The notes beneath the pieces were generated by a model. It worked only from the letters and a program-made list of their open reading frames with translations, had not been told where the DNA came from and made no database searches. 64,000 nt of DNA, from NCBI GenBank assembly GCA_963784415.1, contig CAWARK010000002.1, forward strand, positions 434,001 to 498,000, read 5' to 3'. The number at the start of each line of letters is the position of its first letter. The stretch's first letter is position 1. Below, piece after piece: positions 45,337 to 54,381 of this stretch. A program made the translations under genes and the position numbers. Source of the DNA: UBA7672 sp963784415 (GTDB lineage: Bacteria; Pseudomonadota; Alphaproteobacteria; Caulobacterales; Hyphomonadaceae).

Positions 45337-46371
45337 CTACAGGCCCAGCCGGTAAAATCTGTTCGCCGCGCCGTAGAACAGCTCGTGCTTCTCGTCAGTC
45401 GTTGCGTCCTTCGCGATCAGCTTCAACGCATTCCACAGCGTGGGATAGTCGCAGCTGACTTCGTCGACCGGGAAATTGCTCTCGAACATCGCGCGCTTCG
45501 CGCCGAACGCCTCGATGCAGGTCTCGACGTAAGGTCCCCATTCCGCTGCGAGCTGCGTTGAGGCCGCGCGCGGTTCGGACAGCATGGAGGGAAAATTGCA
45601 GAACGGCATGGCGAGCCCGCCCAGCTTCACATGCACGTTCTCGCATTTTGCCAGCGCACGGATATTCTCACGCCAGATCGGAAAGCGCTCGCTCAGTCTG
45701 CCCTTGTAGAGCCCCAGCCCCAGCGGCGTGCCGACATGATCGAGCACGATCGGCGTCTCCGGAAACTGCCGCGCCAGATCGATCAGCTCCGGCAGCTGCG
45801 GCTCCATCATCCACGCATCGAACGACAGCCCGCGCTTGCCCAGCTCCGCAAAGCCCTCGCGGAATTTTGGCTCCATCATCACGCCGGCCGGATTGCGGTT
45901 CAGCGGCCCCAGCACGTCGGGATCGGAATCATAAGATGTCGACCGCCGGATGCCCTTGAAGCGCGCGCCACCCGCCGCCATGTGCGCGTCCAGCACGCGG
46001 CCAACATCGGCGCCGGCCAGCAACTCCGCCGTGCCGACAATACCCGCGCACGCCAGCGTCTTGCCATAGAGACCGCTCGCCGCCATCGCAGCCACGCCGT
46101 TGACGAACTCGGTCTCGCCCACCGGCTTCATCTCGTTCGGCCCGTCCGCGCGGTACATCGACCGGCATTCGAGATAGACCGTCGCCACGATGTTGTGGCC
46201 AGAGCCAGTGTCCGCCAGCAGCTGGTCGAGCAGGTAGTGCCCCTTGCGATAGCTGATGTGGTCGAACGCATGCGCGGGCGGCGGAATCAGATGCATCACC
46301 GGCCGCCTGTCCCACAGGTGGTGGTGCGGATCGATGATCGGCAGGTCGGGCTCGAGGATGGCTTCAGGCAT
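45337..46371 (-). CDS. amidohydrolase family protein (PDC-lactonase-like)
   Basis: A TIM-barrel amidohydrolase of 344 residues of the type that includes 2-pyrone-4,6-dicarboxylate lactonase. Metal-binding strand motifs are IIDPHHHLWD near the N-terminus, ATVYLECRSMYR, PIVLDHVGTPLG and FESNFPVDEVSCDYPTLWN with the catalytic Asp near the C-terminus. Substrates in this family are cyclic esters or amides of aromatic breakdown products. It heads an operon-like run with a small membrane protein, acyl-CoA dehydrogenase, SDR and enoyl-CoA hydratase, which supports a degradative role. Start ATG 46371. Confidence 0.85.
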   Translation of the reverse strand: MPEAILEPDLPIIDPHHHLWDRRPVMHLIPPPAHAFDHISYRKGHYLLDQLLADTGSGHNIVATVYLECRSMYRADGPNEMKPVGETEFVNGVAAMAASGLYGKTLACAGIVGTAELLAGADVGRVLDAHMAAGGARFKGIRRSTSYDSDPDVLGPLNRNPAGVMMEPKFREGFAELGKRGLSFDAWMMEPQLPELIDLARQFPETPIVLDHVGTPLGLGLYKGRLSERFPIWRENIRALAKCENVHVKLGGLAMPFCNFPSMLSEPRAASTQLAAEWGPYVETCIEAFGAKRAMFESNFPVDEVSCDYPTLWNALKLIAKDATTDEKHELFYGAANRFYRLGL

Positions 46372-46462
46372 GGATGGAATCTCTCACCTCTCGGCGGGAC
46401 CATCCAGCAAATCGCCTATCATGTGAAGGCGTGTGACATGTGAAGGCGGGGCGCGGGGAGGC

Positions 46463-47098
46463 CTAATGCGCGCCCTTGCGCTCGCGATACCACGCGACAT
46501 AGGCCGCCGCCCGCGCGCTGGCCTCCGCCTCGACTTCTTTCCAGCCGAAGGCGTAGTGCGCAGCGAAGCCGCTCAGGCCCCAGTCGTGGTATTGCTGCAC
46601 GTGGTGCAGCTCGTGCGCCCACAGCGCCAGGCTGCCGACATATTTCTCGTCCTTGAACACGATCGTGTCGATCAGCGTCACCGCCGCCGCATTGCCGTTG
46701 CGGATGGCAAAGCCGGCAAGGCCCGCCTGGCTGGTGTCGCCAATGGTATAGCGCACGTCCTTGAGCAACTCCGCCGGATAGAACGGAACCATCTCCTTCA
46801 GCACTTCATCCGGGATTGGCTTCGACGTCGGCCGCACATTGTCGCGCGAGCGCTGCATCGCGGAGGCCAGCGTCTCGGAAATCACGTTGGCGCTGTATTG
46901 CGTCTGCACCTGCATGAAGCCGTGCGTGAAATTCACCAGCTGCGCATAGGCCGGATTGGCTGGACGCGATGGTTCCGTGGCTGGCGCAGGGCGGGGCGAC
47001 AGCGAGCTTGCGCCCGCGGAATTCGCGGCCGTCTGGGCGCCCACCGGGGAGGCCAGTGTGGTGAGAGCAAGCAGGACTGGCAGGACGGCGCGGCGCAT
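46463..47098 (-). CDS. exported DUF4157-type protein with HELHH motif
   Basis: A 211-residue exported protein. Signal peptide MRRAVLPVLLALTTLASPVGA is followed by a Pro/Ala-rich stretch, then a domain with SLALWAHELHHVQQYHDWGLSGFAAHYA and GWKEVEAEASARAAAYV, characteristic of DUF4157. The HELHH motif may bind a metal ion like a gluzincin protease, but no proteolytic activity is established for the family. The starting ATG 47098 fits the signal peptide. The gene is monocistronic, 91 nt upstream of the amidohydrolase gene. Possible role in toxin or cell envelope processing is speculative. Confidence 0.7.
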   Translation of the reverse strand: MRRAVLPVLLALTTLASPVGAQTAANSAGASSLSPRPAPATEPSRPANPAYAQLVNFTHGFMQVQTQYSANVISETLASAMQRSRDNVRPTSKPIPDEVLKEMVPFYPAELLKDVRYTIGDTSQAGLAGFAIRNGNAAAVTLIDTIVFKDEKYVGSLALWAHELHHVQQYHDWGLSGFAAHYAFGWKEVEAEASARAAAYVAWYRERKGAH

Positions 47099-47216
47099 GA
47101 ATCCCCCGACATCGGAGCGAACGCTGATGATAAAGCGGATCGCCCATGAATGGGCCCTGAATGTGGCAGGGTGCCTATGGCGCGCAAGTGGCCCAAAACA
47201 GTGGCGAGCCTGAGCC

Positions 47217-49385
47217 TTAACTACCCCGGAAGTGATCGTAGATTCGTTGCGCCAGCGCGGCGTTGACGCCTTCAACGGTTTGCAGGTCGGCGACCGTCGC
47301 ATTGCTCACGCCCTTGGCCGAGCCAAAGCGGTTGAGCAGCGCCTTCTTCCGCCGCACGCCAATGCCGGTGATCTCGTCCAGCGGATTCTGTCCCACCAGC
47401 GCTGCCGACCGCTTGGCCCTGTGCGCGCCAATCGCCCAGCGGTGCGCTTCGTCGCGCAGACGCTGCAGGTAGTAGAGGGCAGGGTCATTCGGCGGCAACT
47501 GAAACGGCGCGCGCCCCGGCCGGAAGAATTGCTCCCGCCCCGCATTCCGATCCGGCCCCTTGGCGATGGCGACGAGGTTCAACTCACCCGGCTTGAAGCC
47601 AAGCGCCTCAACCGCCTCTCGCACCGCACTCAACTGCCCAAGCCCGCCATCGATCAACACCAGATCCGGCCACGCATCCGGCCTTCGTCCTCCACTGCCC
47701 GCAGGGCGGGGGAGGTGGCTCGGCGGCGAAGCCGGCGCGTCGGAGGGAGCGGTATCAACGGCGGGACTTGTCGCGAGAGCCCCCTCCGTCTGACCCTGCG
47801 GGTCATCCGCCTCCCCCGGCTCTGCCGGTGGAGGACTGTTCAACTCCTCCCACTCTTTCTTCAGCCGTCCGAACCGTCGCGTCATCACCTCGCGCATCAT
47901 GCCGTAGTCGTCGCCCGGCTCGATGTCTTCGCTCTTGATGTTGAACTTGCGATAGCTGTTCTTCTCGAAGCCCTCAGGCCCCGCCACCACCATGCCGCCT
48001 ACCATGTTCGTGCCCATGATGTGCGAGTTGTCGTAGACCTCGATGCGCTTGGGCGCTTCGGGCAGGTCGAACACTTTCTGTACGGCGGAGAAAATCTTCG
48101 CCTGGCTCTGCGTCTCGGCCAGCTTGCGGCCCAGCGCCTCGCGTGCGTTCAGCGCCGCCTGTTCGACAATGCCGCGCTTCTCGCCCCGTTGCGGCGTACG
48201 GATCTCCACCTTGTGCTCGGCCTTCAGCTCGAGCGCGTCGGTCATCAGATCCCATTCCTCGATCTCGCGATTGAGCAGGATCAGCTTCGGCACGGGCTTG
48301 TCGTCATAGAATTGCGCGATGAACGCCGTGAGCACTTCTTCGGGCGTGTCGTCGCGATCGTGCTTGGGATACCAGACCGTCGCGCCCCAGTTCTGGCCCG
48401 CGCGGAAGAAGAAAGCCTGCACCGCGGATGCGCCAGCCTCCGAGTGGATGGCGAACACATCCGCCTCGACCAGCCCGTCCGGGTTGATGCTCTGGCTTTG
48501 CCGCATTGCCGAGAGCGCGCGAATACGATCCCGCAGGCGGGCGGCGCGCTCATAATCCATGTTCTGCGCGGCGCGATCCATCTGCGCCGCCAGCTGTTCC
48601 TGCAGCGTCTCTGCGTCGCCACTCAAGAAGCGCTCCGCTTCCCGGACCAGATCGCGATACTCATCGAGCGGAATGAGCCCCGTGCACGGCGCCGAACACC
48701 GCCCCATCTGATGCAGCATGCAGGGCCGCGAGCGCGTCGCGTAGACGTTGTCCGTGCAGGTCCGCAGCAGGAACGCCTTCTGCAACGTGTCCAGCGTGTG
48801 ATCCACGGCGCCCGCCGATGCGAACGGCCCAAAGTACCGCCCCTTCGTCCGCTTCGCGCCGCGATGCTTCAACGCCTGCGGCGCCTCATGGTCTTCGCGA
48901 ATGAGAATGTGCGGGAAGGATTTGTCATCACGCAGGATGATGTTGAAGCGTGGCTTCAGCTTCTTGATCAGGTTCGCTTCCAGCAGCAGCGCCTCTGTCT
49001 CACTCGCCGTGACGACGAACTCCATCGACCGCGTCAGCGAGATCATCCGCGCGATGCGCTGTGTCTGCCCGCCGATCTTGGCATAACTCGAGACGCGGGC
49101 CTTGAGGTTCCGCGCCTTGCCGACATAGAGCAGCTCGCCCGTCTCGCCGAACATGCGATAGACGCCCGGCTTGCCCGGCAGGCGCGTGACGTGGTCCCGG
49201 ATCACGTCCGGTCCCGACACGCGCTTCTTCTTCACCCCATCCGCCGAAATGATGTCGACGCCGGAGGAGATTTCCTCCGGTTCCATCTCGATCTCGGGCG
49301 GCAGCTCGTCCTCGGCTTCTTCCTCGGAAGCGAGTTCAGGCTCGTCCGGCAGACCTTCATCCTCTGGGGGATCGCGCGATTCCAT
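47217..49385 (-). CDS. uvrC: excinuclease ABC subunit C
   Basis: UvrC makes both incisions around DNA lesions in nucleotide excision repair. The 722-residue protein has an acidic N-terminal extension (about residues 7-40, rich in Glu and Pro), the GIY-YIG nuclease domain (LPGKPGVYRMF, LLYVGKARNLKARVSSY), the UVR motif region (AQNMDYERAARLRDRIRAL), the UvrC RNase-H-like domain split by a Pro/Ser/Ala insert (about residues 517-566) before DLVLIDGGLGQLSA, and the two C-terminal helix-hairpin-helix motifs (EITGIGVRRKKALL, LQTVEGVNAALAQRIYDHF). ATG 49385 was preferred over the open upstream codons. The insert is encoded by a palindromic DNA element. Confidence 0.96.
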   Translation of the reverse strand: MESRDPPEDEGLPDEPELASEEEAEDELPPEIEMEPEEISSGVDIISADGVKKKRVSGPDVIRDHVTRLPGKPGVYRMFGETGELLYVGKARNLKARVSSYAKIGGQTQRIARMISLTRSMEFVVTASETEALLLEANLIKKLKPRFNIILRDDKSFPHILIREDHEAPQALKHRGAKRTKGRYFGPFASAGAVDHTLDTLQKAFLLRTCTDNVYATRSRPCMLHQMGRCSAPCTGLIPLDEYRDLVREAERFLSGDAETLQEQLAAQMDRAAQNMDYERAARLRDRIRALSAMRQSQSINPDGLVEADVFAIHSEAGASAVQAFFFRAGQNWGATVWYPKHDRDDTPEEVLTAFIAQFYDDKPVPKLILLNREIEEWDLMTDALELKAEHKVEIRTPQRGEKRGIVEQAALNAREALGRKLAETQSQAKIFSAVQKVFDLPEAPKRIEVYDNSHIMGTNMVGGMVVAGPEGFEKNSYRKFNIKSEDIEPGDDYGMMREVMTRRFGRLKKEWEELNSPPPAEPGEADDPQGQTEGALATSPAVDTAPSDAPASPPSHLPRPAGSGGRRPDAWPDLVLIDGGLGQLSAVREAVEALGFKPGELNLVAIAKGPDRNAGREQFFRPGRAPFQLPPNDPALYYLQRLRDEAHRWAIGAHRAKRSAALVGQNPLDEITGIGVRRKKALLNRFGSAKGVSNATVADLQTVEGVNAALAQRIYDHFRGS
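47687..47836 (-). repeat. 150-bp palindromic element inserted in frame within uvrC
   Basis: The segment begins GTCCTCCAC and ends GTGGAGGAC, perfect 9-bp terminal inverted repeats, and each end folds into its own hairpin (CCTCC-GCCC-GGGC-GGAGG type). Its length of exactly 150 nt preserves the uvrC frame and it encodes about 50 residues of low-complexity Pro/Ala/Ser/Gly sequence absent from other UvrC proteins I know. The form resembles dispersed palindromic repeats known from intergenic DNA of alphaproteobacteria and the in-frame palindromic elements described in Rickettsia. Confidence 0.75.
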
Positions 49386-49485
49386 GGCCGGATAGGTAAG
49401 GCACGTGAGGCCCGCGTTCAAACGCGATTGCTCCGGCCTGCTGATAATGCTCTGTCAGCAGTGATCAAGACGAGGGACAGGCGCC

Positions 49486-50757
49486 ATGAAATACCGGGGA
49501 ATGATGCTGGCGGCGATGCTCGCGGCTGGCTGCAATGGCGAAAAGGCCCCCGATCCCGCGCCTGCAGCCCCCGCCGCCCCTGTCTACAAGGTCAGCTGGT
49601 TCTCCGGCGGCGACGCCGCTCCCACGCTCGAACTCCACGAAACGCAATATGGCCTGCATGGCCGCTTGGTCGATCCGCTCGGCAAAGTCTATCCCGTCCG
49701 CGCCGTCTCGCAGACCGAGACCGGGCTTTCCTTCGTCGCGCCGTCCCTCGACGCCGGCTGGACGGCAACGAAGAACGCCGCCGGCGCATGGATCGGCAAA
49801 TGGGCGCAGATCGGCCACGACCCGGAAGATGTTACTCTCTCACCTCTGACCGCACCGCCCGCCGTCATGCCCGAACCGGATGGTTCTGCGGCGCGCTTCG
49901 TCACGCTGGCCGACGGCCGCCAGATGTTCATCCACTGCATCGGCTCTGGCGCGCCCGCCGTGATCTTCGATTCAGGCGCCGGCAGCGACTCGTCCGCCTG
50001 GCACGGCGTCTGGCAGGAGGTGGGCAAGACCACGCTGTCCTGCACCTATGACCGCGCCGGCCTAGGCCTCAGCGACCCCGGCCCGCTGCCGCGCGACACC
50101 GCCGCCGTCGCCAACGACATCGAGGCGATGCTCACCGCCGCCGCCATTCCCGGTCCTTACATCCTCGTCGGCCACTCGCTCGGCAGCTATCACACGCGCC
50201 AGTTCGCCAACACGCGCTTCGACAAGATGGCCGGCCTCGTCCTCGTCGATCCCTCCGGCGACGGGCAGGGCGCACGCTTTGAAGCGGCTATTCCGAAGGC
50301 CTACGCCGCCTCCATGGCCGGCATGGAGAAAGCGAAATCGCTCGATTGCGTGAACAACCTGCGTGCGAAGCTCATCGCCAAGGATGATCCGCTGGCGAAG
50401 GAATGCCTCGGTAACGACGCCGATGCGATCGAGAGCTATCTCTCCGAAGTCGACGCCATGGCCGGCGCCAGTACCGAAGAGCTCACCGAGTCGCACCGCC
50501 AGTGGGGCGCCATGCCGCTGATCGTGCTGACGCGCGGCGACTACGATAAGGATATGCCGCCAACTTTCTCGCAGGCCGACCGCGACGGCATGAAAAAAGT
50601 CTGGATCGCCATGCATGATGAGATGACTGCGCTCTCATCCGCTGGCCAGCACCGCACCGTTGAAGGCGCCGGCCACTCCATCCAGCGCGACAAGGCGCAG
50701 GCGGTGATCGATGCGGTGAATGACGTGGTCAAAGCCGCGCGCGCGAAGAAGCCGTAG
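49486..50757 (+). CDS. alpha/beta hydrolase lipoprotein with extra N-terminal beta domain
   Basis: A 423-residue exported protein. Signal peptide and lipobox LAAGC (Cys16) are followed by a Pro/Ala linker, a domain of about 90 residues (VYKVSWFSGGDAAPTLELHE through ENAAGAWIGKW-like strands) and an alpha/beta-hydrolase domain: FDSGAGSDSSAWHGV, YDRAGLGLSDPGP, the nucleophile Ser in VGHSLGSYHTRQFA, acid in VDPSGDG or the following strand, and His in VEGAGHSIQRDK. It probably hydrolyses an ester or amide at the cell surface or in the periplasm. Substrate unknown. It is divergent from uvrC. Confidence 0.8.
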   Translation: MKYRGMMLAAMLAAGCNGEKAPDPAPAAPAAPVYKVSWFSGGDAAPTLELHETQYGLHGRLVDPLGKVYPVRAVSQTETGLSFVAPSLDAGWTATKNAAGAWIGKWAQIGHDPEDVTLSPLTAPPAVMPEPDGSAARFVTLADGRQMFIHCIGSGAPAVIFDSGAGSDSSAWHGVWQEVGKTTLSCTYDRAGLGLSDPGPLPRDTAAVANDIEAMLTAAAIPGPYILVGHSLGSYHTRQFANTRFDKMAGLVLVDPSGDGQGARFEAAIPKAYAASMAGMEKAKSLDCVNNLRAKLIAKDDPLAKECLGNDADAIESYLSEVDAMAGASTEELTESHRQWGAMPLIVLTRGDYDKDMPPTFSQADRDGMKKVWIAMHDEMTALSSAGQHRTVEGAGHSIQRDKAQAVIDAVNDVVKAARAKKP

Positions 50758-50864
50758 ACCTGCCACCGCTCGTCAGGATGAGCGGAGCAGCGCACTGCTT
50801 GCCCATGCCCACAATCGCGTCCACCTTCAGCCACCGCTGGGGCGGCATTCGTTGAGGACGTGAC

Positions 50865-51395
50865 ATGAAACGCGCTCTGTTTGCGACGGCCGCTACTCTT
50901 GGCGCAGCCGCCTTTCTCGCTCCCGCAGCTTCCGCACAGATCTATGGCGGCGTCGGCTACACCGCCTTCCAGGCTGATGTGAATGGCAACGACATAACCG
51001 TCGGTGCAGTGATGGGCCGTGTCGGCTTGAAGACCAATCCCTTCCTCGGCGTCGAGGGCGAATTCTCCATCGGCGTCCAGGACGATGACTTCGATGTCCT
51101 CGGCACGCAGGTCAGTGCCGGTCTCGACAGTGAATACGGCGTCTTCGCCACGGGCTGGCTGCCGATCCCGCTCGTCGGCGATCTCTTCGGCCGCGTCGGC
51201 TACGCCCACCTCTCCGTCGACGCGGACGCCGGCGGCCTCGGCACGTTCAGCCAGGACGGCGAGGGCCTCGCCTACGGCGCAGGCTTCCAGCTCAGCAACA
51301 TCCCCTTCACCAAGCTCCGTGTCGAATACACCCGCTACGGGCCCGATGATGGCGAAGTCGACTCGCTCAGTCTCTCGGCGCTGTTGCAGTTCTGA
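50865..51395 (+). CDS. outer-membrane beta-barrel protein
   Basis: A 176-residue protein with signal peptide MKRALFATAATLGAAAFLAPAASA. The mature part consists of alternating hydrophobic/polar strands separated by Asp/Gly-rich turns (IYGGVGYTAFQADV, NPFLGVEGEFSIGV, AGLDSEYGVFATGWLP, LFGRVGYAHLSVDADAGG), typical of small eight-stranded OmpA/OmpW-like barrels, and ends in Phe (SALLQF), a recognised insertion signal for the BAM complex. Likely an outer-membrane structural or adhesion protein. Upstream is a 107-nt gap with no gene. Confidence 0.85.
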   Translation: MKRALFATAATLGAAAFLAPAASAQIYGGVGYTAFQADVNGNDITVGAVMGRVGLKTNPFLGVEGEFSIGVQDDDFDVLGTQVSAGLDSEYGVFATGWLPIPLVGDLFGRVGYAHLSVDADAGGLGTFSQDGEGLAYGAGFQLSNIPFTKLRVEYTRYGPDDGEVDSLSLSALLQF

Positions 51396-51447
51396 TCTTG
51401 GTTCAGTGGAAGCGCATGGGCCGGGCTGAAAGGTCCGGCGGCTTGAG

Positions 51448-51957
51448 TTAGAAAAGGCTGTCCCTGTGCCACATCATGCTGGTGATGCTCGCGGATAGCA
51501 CGACAAACACAAGCAAGTCCGTAAGCATGGCAAGCGTGCGCTGCGGATTGCGCTCGCGCTTCCGAATATGCTGCAGGCCCGCAAGCCCATAGAACACGCC
51601 TGCCGATATGGCGCCCGCTGGCATAAGCGCAGGATAGAGCAGGGACAGCAGGCAGACTAGGCTGATCGAGATGTTTGCGAAGCCCAGCTCTTGCACGATA
51701 TGCCCGGAAGGAGGGTGATCAATCTCGAAGATCTGTCTGAGCGTCATTCCCGGCGCAAATGATTGACGCAGACCTGCCAACATCAACCTGACGCCGCCAG
51801 CCCAGAATACATACCACTTGCCAAAAGCAGCCAGCAGGACCTGATCAACGGAGACTCTTCCAGCCCAGGTGAAAGGCTCAACGTTGAGCTGCGCGTCGAT
51901 CAACGCCGACGCAATCGGCAGCACGATCGTCGTCGCGATCACGATGAAAAAATACAT
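51448..51957 (-). CDS. hypothetical membrane protein
   Basis: A 169-residue protein with four hydrophobic segments (about residues 2-20, 42-62, 94-118 and 140-160), connected by a hydrophilic loop with PPSGHIVQELGFANISISL. No family can be named with confidence. Base composition is more AT-rich than neighbouring genes. It follows the desaturase gene by 27 nt on the same strand and could be co-transcribed with it. Confidence 0.6.
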   Translation of the reverse strand: MYFFIVIATTIVLPIASALIDAQLNVEPFTWAGRVSVDQVLLAAFGKWYVFWAGGVRLMLAGLRQSFAPGMTLRQIFEIDHPPSGHIVQELGFANISISLVCLLSLLYPALMPAGAISAGVFYGLAGLQHIRKRERNPQRTLAMLTDLLVFVVLSASITSMMWHRDSLF

Positions 51958-51984
51958 TCCGCCCCCAAGCGTCTCAGTCCGTCC

Positions 51985-52932
51985 TCACGCCGCCGCCGCC
52001 ACGTCCTCAACCTTCGACCCACACCGCCGCAACACCTCGGCATAACCCTTCGTCACACGCATCCGCTCGCCAAAACCTTTCAGCATCAGCATCCGGTGCG
52101 TCTTCTCGAGATTGTAGCACGGCACATACATGAAGCAGTGGTGCTCGCAGTGATAGTGCACCCAGAACGGCGCGATGAACAAACGCTCCAGCGGATTGGC
52201 CAGCGTCGTGCGTGCGTGCGTGAACGGATCATCCTGCGTGTTGACCATCGCGTGCTCCGCCATCGAGCGCATCCGCGTCACCAGCGGGAACCACGTCGCC
52301 ATCGGCACGATCCACAGCGCCGGCCACGCCCACCAGTATCCCAGCGCGCTCGTCGCCACGATGATCACCGCCTGCGCGATCCAGAACCGCCGGCCCGGTG
52401 AATCCGGCACGCGCGGCGGCTTGCGCTTTTCGCCCCGCAGCTGCGCGATGAACGGCGCGATGCGCTGCTTGTAGAAAGTCTGCCCCGTAAGATCGCGCAC
52501 GAACTTCCGCCACAGCGAATTCTTCGTCACCGGAAATGGCCGCGAGAGTCCCGCGTCCGGATCTTCCGGCTGTTCCGTGTATTTGTGGTGCGTCAGGTGA
52601 TACGGGCGATAGCGCTTCAGGCTGCCGCCCACCGGCCCGCCGCACAGCCACTCCGCCATCCAGTCGTTCAGCTTCGCATTGGGATGCAGCGTGCCATGCG
52701 CCGCCTCGTGCTCGAGAATGGCGAGCCCCAGCTGCCGCGTCCCGATCAGCATCACCGCGAGCACATAGGTCAGCGGATTTGGCGCATAGATGAACAGCGC
52801 GCCCGCGCCGATGATCACCGCCCACGCGGATGCCACCAGCACCGGCCCCACCCACACGGACTGGGTTGATACGCGCGCCCATTCCTCGGGCGTGAAGATT
52901 GTTTTCGGATCGACACGAGACACAGCTGGCAT
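51985..52932 (-). CDS. membrane fatty-acid desaturase
   Basis: A di-iron integral-membrane desaturase of 315 residues. The three histidine boxes that bind the two irons are HEAAHG (after LAILE), HLTHH (in YHLTHHKYTEQPEDPD) and HCEHH (in WVHYHCEHHCFM), and the last ends in YVPCYNL. Four membrane segments are arranged in two hairpins. It introduces double bonds into a fatty acyl chain or hydroxylates a lipid-like substrate; redox partner not in the window. ATG 52932 fits the start MPAVSRVDPKTIF; the open frame upstream is the complement of the divergent lipase gene. Confidence 0.92.
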   Translation of the reverse strand: MPAVSRVDPKTIFTPEEWARVSTQSVWVGPVLVASAWAVIIGAGALFIYAPNPLTYVLAVMLIGTRQLGLAILEHEAAHGTLHPNAKLNDWMAEWLCGGPVGGSLKRYRPYHLTHHKYTEQPEDPDAGLSRPFPVTKNSLWRKFVRDLTGQTFYKQRIAPFIAQLRGEKRKPPRVPDSPGRRFWIAQAVIIVATSALGYWWAWPALWIVPMATWFPLVTRMRSMAEHAMVNTQDDPFTHARTTLANPLERLFIAPFWVHYHCEHHCFMYVPCYNLEKTHRMLMLKGFGERMRVTKGYAEVLRRCGSKVEDVAAAA

Positions 52933-53080
52933 GTCGACAGTGTAGCAGAACCGGCTGCCCAGCGAAGGGGCTGCGATGACGCGCCGTGTCCTAAGACTTA
53001 CGTAACGAAAGGGGTGGCGCGCCGTCATGGCCGGGCGATAGGGTGCGCCAGTTCCAGTCCTGTGTTGCCGGAGTCTTCGG

Positions 53081-54351
53081 ATGAAATTCCTCGCCAGCCT
53101 GATGCTAGGTTCCGCCGCGCTCGCGCTGGCCGCCTGCGGGATAACAAGCCGGCGGAACCCACCGCCCCCGTCGTCGAAACGCCCCCGGTTGTCGAACAGG
53201 CCGCCGCCCCGATGTCCGATCCAGCGCAGGGCGATGGCGGCGTCTCCGCCTTCTACATGCCCGACGCGGCGATCCCCGCGACGCCCGGCAAGATGATCCG
53301 CACGGAACCGCAAACGGCCGACACGTCGCTGCCGTCCGCCGGCTCGGCCTTCCGCATTCTCTATTCGTCGGTGAATGGCCTCGGCGACAAGAAGGAACCC
53401 ATCGCTGTTTCCGGCTCCGTCTTCCTGCCGAAAGGCACGGCGCCCGCCGGCGGCTGGCCGCTGATCGCCTGGGCGCACGGCACGGTCGGCATCGCCGACA
53501 TCTGCGCCCCGTCGACCAAGGCGCGCTCCGAACGCGACACCAAATACCTCAGCCACTGGCTCGATCAGGGCTACGCAGTCGTCGCCTCCGACTATCAGGG
53601 CCTCGGCACGCCCGGCGGCCATCCCTATCTCGCGACGAAGCCGGAAGCCTACTCCGTCCTCGATAGCATCCGCGCCGTGCAGGCCGATCCCACGCTCAGC
53701 ATCGGCAAGCCCGTCGTCCTCGTCGGCCAGAGCCAGGGCGGCGGCGCCGCCTTCGCGACAGCAGGGGAGGCGGCGACCTACGCCCCCGAGATCGACATCC
53801 GCGGCACGGTCGCCACCGGCACGCCCTACTTCACCAACGACACTGCGCCCGCCGTTCGCGATCCCAACGCGGTCTCCGGCGTCCTCGCCTACTCGATGTA
53901 CATCATGTACCTCGGCGAGCAGGCCGATCCGCTGTTCAAGATCGCTGACTACGCCTCCGTTCCCGGCCGGGATTTCTTCGAGTCCACGCGCACCCAGTGC
54001 CTGATGGATACGTGGACGAAGATCGAAGAAGAGAAGATGAGCCAGGCGAAGCTCTTCACCGCCGATCCCTCGTCCGCCACCGCAAAGTTCTTCCCGCTGA
54101 TGACGTACTCGACGCTGAAGCTGAAAGGCCCCGTCTTCATGGGCACGGGCGGCATGGACAAGGACGTGCCCCCTCCGGGCCAGGAGCGTCTCTTCAACGA
54201 TGCGTGCAAGGCCGGCAGCGTCATCGAGCACAAGGTCTACGCCAAGCTCGATCACTCCGGCACGGTCAACGGCTCGCTCGCCGACTCAACGCCCTTCGTG
54301 AAGAAGGCGTTCGCCGGCGAAGCCATCGCGGGCAACTGCCCGAAGGGATAG
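53081..54351 (+). CDS. secretory-lipase-like alpha/beta hydrolase lipoprotein, frame break near the lipobox
   Basis: The signal peptide MKFLASLMLGSAALALAACG starts at ATG 53081 with lipobox LAAC. Just after it one base is missing (GGG in place of four bases near 53140) and the mature protein continues in another frame: DNKPAEPTAPVVETPPVV, then a hydrolase core with RILYSSVNGLGDKKEPIAVSG, WAHGTVGIADICAPS, VVASDYQGLGTPGG and nucleophile Ser in VGQSQGGGAAF. The His/Asp end is in KLDHSGTV. With the base restored it is about 423 residues. It resembles secretory lipase or feruloyl-esterase-like exported hydrolases. The single deletion is more likely a sequence error than decay. Confidence 0.7.
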
Positions 54352-54381
54352 GGCGTCGCACAATCAGCGGGGGATAGGGCG

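Noticed and set aside
47232..50051. Antisense open frame of about 940 codons over uvrC and the start of a hydrolase gene
   Set aside because: Both sense genes are well supported, and the antisense translation lacks motifs and is strongly biased to Arg/His.
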